DNA of 9,897 nucleotides, taken from NCBI GenBank assembly GCA_033765245.1, contig JANRIF010000203.1, positions 1 to 9,897 of the forward strand, read 5' to 3'. The translations under genes were made by a program, and so were the position numbers. This document shows, piece after piece, positions 6,845-9,897 of the stretch. Positions within the stretch are counted from its first letter, which is position 1. The number at the start of each line of letters is the position of its first letter. Below the pieces are notes generated by a model. The model was not told where the DNA came from. It was given only the letters and a program-made list of their open reading frames with translations, and did not search any database. This DNA is from GCA-002840015 sp033765245. Its GTDB lineage: Bacteria > Pseudomonadota > Gammaproteobacteria > Xanthomonadales > Xanthomonadaceae.

Positions 6845-7336
6845 ATGAAAGAAACCATACTCGACGTTCTGCTGTACCTGTTCGAACACTACTTCTACGA
6901 CGATCCCGAGGCGGCACAGGATCGCGATTCGATACTGCACGGTCCGATCTTCAACGGCCTGACCCAGGCCGGCTTCAGCCCCACCGAGATCAACAAGGCG
7001 TTCGACTGGCTCGACGAACTGGCGCGGCAGCGCCCGTCCGGCGAGGTCGCGCGCGATGCGCGGCAACCGGTGCGGGTCTATGCCGAGCAGGAGACCGCGC
7101 GGCTGGACCCCGAGTGCATCGGTTTTCTGATGTTTCTGGAAAACAACGGCATCCTCGACGCAGGCCAGCGCGAGCTGGTGCTGGACCGGGTGATGGCGCT
7201 GGATCAGGACGAGATCGATCTGGACGATCTCAAGTGGGTGGTGCTGATGGTGTTGTTCAACCAGCCGGGCGCCGAGGCCGCCTACGCCTGGATGGAAAGC
7301 CAGATCTTCCAGGACGAGCCCGAGCCATTGCACTGA
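6845..7336 (+). CDS. smg: Smg family protein (DUF494)
   Basis: A 163-residue acidic cytoplasmic protein of the Smg/DUF494 family (Escherichia coli Smg about 157 residues). Its molecular function is unknown. The family start ETILDVLLYLFEHYF is clear, followed by FNGLTQAGFSPTEINKAFDWLDEL (33-56), CIGFLMFLENNGILD (91-105) and LDDLKWVVLMVLFNQPG (126-142). There is no signal peptide. ATG 6845 is chosen; ATG 6842 directly before it is equally possible and adds one Met. An AGG at 6833-6835 lies 6-9 bases upstream. A GTG at 6794 overlapping the dprA stop would add 17 basic residues unlike the family. It lies 47 bases after dprA in the same direction, the dprA-smg pairing seen in many gammaproteobacteria. 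Confidence 0.94.
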   Translation: MKETILDVLLYLFEHYFYDDPEAAQDRDSILHGPIFNGLTQAGFSPTEINKAFDWLDELARQRPSGEVARDARQPVRVYAEQETARLDPECIGFLMFLENNGILDAGQRELVLDRVMALDQDEIDLDDLKWVVLMVLFNQPGAEAAYAWMESQIFQDEPEPLH

Positions 7337-7380
7337 CGTCGATTCGCGTGCGGGCCATACGGACGCGGCCATCGCGCGAT

Positions 7381-7401
7381 CCCCGGGGCCGCGCGCGCGG
7401 C
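7381..7401. repeat. GC palindromes with an alternating CG tract upstream of topA
   Basis: CCCCGGGG (7381-7388) runs into a perfect 14-bp palindrome GCCGCGCGCGCGGC (7388-7401) containing ten alternating C/G bases (7390-7399). Such tracts can form cruciform or Z-DNA under negative supercoiling. In GC-rich DNA they also arise by chance. Confidence 0.5.
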
Positions 7402-7411
7402 GCAATCCCGC

Positions 7412-7417
7412 TATCAT
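7412..7417 (+). promoter_or_regulatory. Candidate -10 element upstream of topA
   Basis: TATCAT matches the -10 consensus at five of six bases, in the setting CCGCTATCATGCC. No -35 hexamer is seen 16-18 bases upstream, where the GC palindrome lies. If used, transcription would start near 7424 and run through a stem-loop and a terminator before topA. Confidence 0.3.
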
Positions 7418-7428
7418 GCCGGGCCCGT

Positions 7429-7469
7429 GGCCGCACCTCGGCGCTTGACACGTCTGCTCGGGTGTGGTC
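7429..7469 (+). other. Predicted long-loop stem in the topA leader
   Basis: GGCCGCACC (7429-7437) can pair with GGTGTGGTC (7461-7469): nine consecutive pairs, two of them G-U, closing a 23-base loop. With the terminator at 7487 it could form a two-hairpin transcript of about 90 bases starting near 7424. It matches no RNA family I recognise. Confidence 0.3.
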
Positions 7470-7473
7470 TCAC
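7445..7473 (+). promoter_or_regulatory. Consensus -35 TTGACA with a weak -10
   Basis: TTGACA at 7445-7450 is a perfect -35 hexamer. With a 17-base spacer the -10 would be TCTCAC (7468-7473), three of six, preceded by an extended-type TGG. The A-rich TAAAAA at 7474 is too far away (23 bases). Any transcript would begin near 7480, just before the terminator hairpin. Confidence 0.25.
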
Positions 7474-7486
7474 TAAAAATAGCCGT

Positions 7487-7515
7487 CGCCTGCGTTTCGC
7501 GGGCGTTTTCTTTCT
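7487..7515 (+). terminator. Intrinsic terminator between smg and topA
   Basis: CGCCTGCG (7487-7494), a TTT loop and CGCGGGCG (7498-7505) form an uninterrupted 8-bp stem with one G-U pair. The T-rich stretch TTTTCTTTCT (7506-7515) follows at once, the classic form on the plus strand. It lies 150 bases after the smg stop, so it may end the tsaP-dprA-smg transcript. It also lies only 25 bases before the topA ATG, with no room for a full promoter in between, so topA transcripts seem bound to cross it. Confidence 0.65.
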
Positions 7516-7525
7516 GCGCGCATGC

Positions 7526-7529
7526 GGAG
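7526..7529 (+). promoter_or_regulatory. Probable ribosome binding site of topA
   Basis: GGAG lies 11 bases before ATG 7541, slightly further than usual. It is the only purine-rich Shine-Dalgarno match between the terminator and the start codon. Confidence 0.4.
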
Positions 7530-7540
7530 CATCGCGATTC

Positions 7541-9897
7541 ATGGCCAAGAACCTGCTCATCGTCGAGTCGCCAGCCAAGGCCAAGACGATCAACAAATAC
7601 CTCGGCACCGACTTCCAGGTGCTGGCGTCGTACGGCCATGTTCGCGACCTGATCCCCAAGGAGGGCGCGGTCGATACCGAGCATGGCTTCGCGATGAGCT
7701 ACTCGCTGATCGAGAAGAACCTCAAGCACGTCGAGGCGATCACCAAGGCCGCCAAGGGTGCCGAAGCGCTGTACCTCGCCACTGACCCGGACCGCGAAGG
7801 CGAGGCGATCTCCTGGCACATCGCCGAGATCCTGCGCGAGCGCGGCTTGCTCAAGGACAAGCCGGTGTTTCGCGTGGTGTTCACCGAAATCACTCCGCGC
7901 GCGATCCGCGAGGCGGTGGCGCATCCGCGCCAGGTGTTGAACGATCTGGTCGATGCGCAGCAGGCGCGACGTGCGCTCGATTACCTAGTCGGCTTCAATC
8001 TGTCGCCGGTGCTGTGGCGCAAGGTGCAGCGCGGCCTGTCGGCCGGGCGCGTGCAGTCGCCGGCGCTGCGCATGATCGTCGAGCGCGAGGAGGAGATCGA
8101 GGCGTTCGTCGCGCGCGAGTACTGGTCGGTGCATGCCGAATGCCAGCATCCCAAGCAACCCTTCAGCGCGCGTCTGGTACGGCTGGACGGCGCCAAGTTC
8201 GAACAGTTCACCCTCACCAACGGCGAGGACGCCGAGGCCGCGCGCCTGCGTCTGGTCAAGGCCGCCGACGGCAGCCTGCGCGTCACCGACGTGCAGAGCA
8301 AGGAGCGCAAGCGCCGGCCCTCGCCGCCGTTCATCACCTCCACCCTGCAGCAGGAAGCCTCGCGCAAGCTCGGCTTCACCACCGCACGCACCATGCGGGT
8401 GGCGCAGAAGCTGTACGAGGGTGTTGCCATCGGCGATGAGGGCGCGGTGGGCTTGATCAGCTACATGCGTACCGACTCGGTGAACCTGTCCGAGGATGCA
8501 ATCGTCGAGCTGCGTGACGTGATCGCGCGCGACTTCGGCACCGGCGCTCTGCCCGATGCACCCAACCGCTACCAGACCAAGTCCAAGAACGCGCAGGAAG
8601 CGCACGAGGCGATCCGTCCGACCTCCGCCCTGCGCACGCCGGCCAGCATCGCGCGCTATCTCGATGACGACGGCCGCCGCCTGTACGAGTTGATCTGGAA
8701 GCGCGCGGTGGCCTCGCAAATGGTGCCGGCAACGCTCAACACGGTCACCGTCGAACTCGCCGCCGGCGACGCCCACGGCTTTCGCGCCTCCGGCACCACC
8801 GTGGTCGATCCCGGATTCCTGGCGGTGTACGAGGAAGGCAAGGACGCCAAGAGCGCGGAAGACGACGACGAGGGCCGCAAGCTGCCGCCGATGAAAGTGG
8901 GCGACACCATCGCGCTCGACGCCATCCACGCCGATCAGCATTTCACCGAACCGCCGCCGCGTTTCTCGGAAGCCAGTCTGGTCAAGGCGCTGGAGGAATA
9001 CGGCATCGGCCGTCCCTCGACCTATGCCTCGATCATCCAGACCCTGCAGTTCCGCAATTACGTCGAACTCGAAAGCCGGCGCTTCCGGCCCACCGACGTC
9101 GGCCGAGCGGTGTCGAATTTCCTCAGCACCCATTTCAGCCAGTACGTCGATTACGACTTCACCGCGCGGCTGGAAGACGAGCTTGACGCGGTGTCGCGCG
9201 GCGAGGAGGAGTGGGTGCCACTGATGCAGCGCTTCTGGACGCCGTTCAAGGCGCTGGTGGTCGAGAAGACCGAATCGGTGGATCGCTCCGAAGCCACCGG
9301 CGCGCGCGAACTCGGCATCGATCCGGTCAGCGGCAAGCCGGTCAGCGTGCGCCTTGGCCGCTTCGGGCCGTACGTCGCGATCGGCAGCACCGCCGACGAG
9401 GAAAAGCCGCGTTTTGCCTCGCTGCGGCCCGGCCAGAGCATGCACTCGATCGGTCTGGCGGACGCCATCGAGCTGTTCAAGCTGCCGCGCACGCTCGGCG
9501 AAGTGGCGGGCGAGGCGGTCACGGTGGGCGTCGGCCGCTTCGGACCGTTCGTCAAACACGGCAAGACTTACGCCTCGCTCGGCAAGGAAGACGACCCCTA
9601 CACCATCGACTTCGAGCGCGCGCAGGCGTTGTTGATCGCCAAGGCCGAGGCCATCGCCAACCGCATCATCAAGGCCTTCGAAGGCAGCCCGATCCAGGTG
9701 CTCAACGGCCGTTTCGGCCCGTACCTAAGCGACGGCAACCTCAACGGCAAGATTCCCAAGGATCGCGAACCCGGTTCGCTGACATTGGCCGAATGCGAGC
9801 AACTGATGGCCGAAACCGGCAAGCCCTCGCGCGGCCGTTTCGGCAAGGGCGCCAAGAAAGCGGCCAGCAAGACCGCGCCGGCAGAGGCCAAGGCCAA
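7541..9897 (+). CDS. topA: DNA topoisomerase I (type IA), 3' end beyond the window
   Basis: The first 785 codons of TopA, which relaxes negative supercoils by cutting one strand. The Toprim domain starts at LLIVESPAKAKTINKYLG with the general acid/base E9, and has TDPDREGEAISWH with D82, D84 and E86 for Mg2+. The gate and capture domains follow (QQARRALDYLVGFNLSP, LSAGRVQSPALR). The active-site tyrosine is Y308 in LISYMRTDS, and GIGRPSTYA lies near residues 488-496. The C-terminal part has three TopA C-terminal repeats marked by GPY/GPF at 609-611, 668-670 and 726-728, then a Lys/Ala-rich tail (GKGAKKAASK). No CxxC zinc ribbons are seen, unlike the E. coli enzyme. The start ATG 7541 gives MAKNLLIVESPAKA, the normal N-terminus. 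The frame is open to the window end, so total length and any late zinc motif cannot be judged. Confidence 0.97.
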   Translation, partial: MAKNLLIVESPAKAKTINKYLGTDFQVLASYGHVRDLIPKEGAVDTEHGFAMSYSLIEKNLKHVEAITKAAKGAEALYLATDPDREGEAISWHIAEILRERGLLKDKPVFRVVFTEITPRAIREAVAHPRQVLNDLVDAQQARRALDYLVGFNLSPVLWRKVQRGLSAGRVQSPALRMIVEREEEIEAFVAREYWSVHAECQHPKQPFSARLVRLDGAKFEQFTLTNGEDAEAARLRLVKAADGSLRVTDVQSKERKRRPSPPFITSTLQQEASRKLGFTTARTMRVAQKLYEGVAIGDEGAVGLISYMRTDSVNLSEDAIVELRDVIARDFGTGALPDAPNRYQTKSKNAQEAHEAIRPTSALRTPASIARYLDDDGRRLYELIWKRAVASQMVPATLNTVTVELAAGDAHGFRASGTTVVDPGFLAVYEEGKDAKSAEDDDEGRKLPPMKVGDTIALDAIHADQHFTEPPPRFSEASLVKALEEYGIGRPSTYASIIQTLQFRNYVELESRRFRPTDVGRAVSNFLSTHFSQYVDYDFTARLEDELDAVSRGEEEWVPLMQRFWTPFKALVVEKTESVDRSEATGARELGIDPVSGKPVSVRLGRFGPYVAIGSTADEEKPRFASLRPGQSMHSIGLADAIELFKLPRTLGEVAGEAVTVGVGRFGPFVKHGKTYASLGKEDDPYTIDFERAQALLIAKAEAIANRIIKAFEGSPIQVLNGRFGPYLSDGNLNGKIPKDREPGSLTLAECEQLMAETGKPSRGRFGKGAKKAASKTAPAEAKA

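Noticed and set aside
5625..6917. 430-codon minus-strand frame opposite dprA, and 344-codon frame 4793-5827 opposite tsaP
   Set aside because: Compositionally biased antisense frames over clearly coding plus-strand genes; no motif or start context of their own.
7522..7785. Plus-strand frame starting at an ATG 19 bases before the topA ATG
   Set aside because: It runs in another frame through the topA Toprim domain and gives no recognisable protein. An uORF-like role cannot be excluded, but nothing supports it.
6779..9559. Minus-strand frames of 381 codons (6779-7924) and 524 codons (7985-9559) opposite smg and topA
   Set aside because: They mirror smg and topA codon structure; the plus strand encodes full Smg and TopA motif sets, so these are shadows.
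1..9897. Search for CRISPR arrays, tRNA or rRNA genes, transposases and att sites
   Set aside because: No spaced direct repeats, cloverleaf-like sequences, transposase or integrase motifs were seen by eye on either strand.

Overview
The window looks like chromosomal DNA of a GC-rich gammaproteobacterium, most likely a xanthomonad (Xanthomonadales/Lysobacterales). The reasons are strong G/C at third codon positions, the gene order def-fmt-rsmB divergent from a LysM gene-dprA-smg-topA, and a topoisomerase I that shows C-terminal repeats and a Lys/Ala-rich tail instead of zinc ribbons. The order is well known; the assignment to an order of bacteria is an inference.

Layout. (1) 1-1585, plus strand: a two-gene accessory module, an XRE helix-turn-helix protein fused to an ImmA/IrrE-type zinc protease (49-1113) overlapping a PIN-domain ribonuclease gene (1094-1585). 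It resembles a toxin-antitoxin or stress-response cassette. (2) 1614-4373, minus strand: a tight housekeeping operon, def, fmt, rsmB, for formyl-Met removal, formylation of initiator tRNA and 16S rRNA m5C967 methylation. It converges on the accessory module across only 28 bp. (3) 4374-4513: a divergent control region with candidate back-to-back promoters. (4) 4514-7336, plus strand: a LysM protein that matches the N-terminal pattern of TsaP, the type IV pilus secretin-associated protein; then dprA (loading of incoming DNA onto RecA) and smg (DUF494). (5) 7337-7540: a 204-bp spacer rich in structure, with GC palindromes, promoter-like hexamers, a long-range stem and a convincing intrinsic terminator only 26 bp before topA. 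(6) 7541-9897: topA, running off the right edge.

How it fits together. The core genes form one conserved neighbourhood that links start of translation, rRNA modification, pilus assembly/DNA uptake (TsaP plus DprA) and DNA topology. The parts worth a second look are the HTH-protease/PIN module sitting at the end of this conserved block, and the structured leader in front of topA, where transcription from any upstream promoter must cross a terminator. No tRNA, rRNA, CRISPR array, transposase or insertion sequence was seen.
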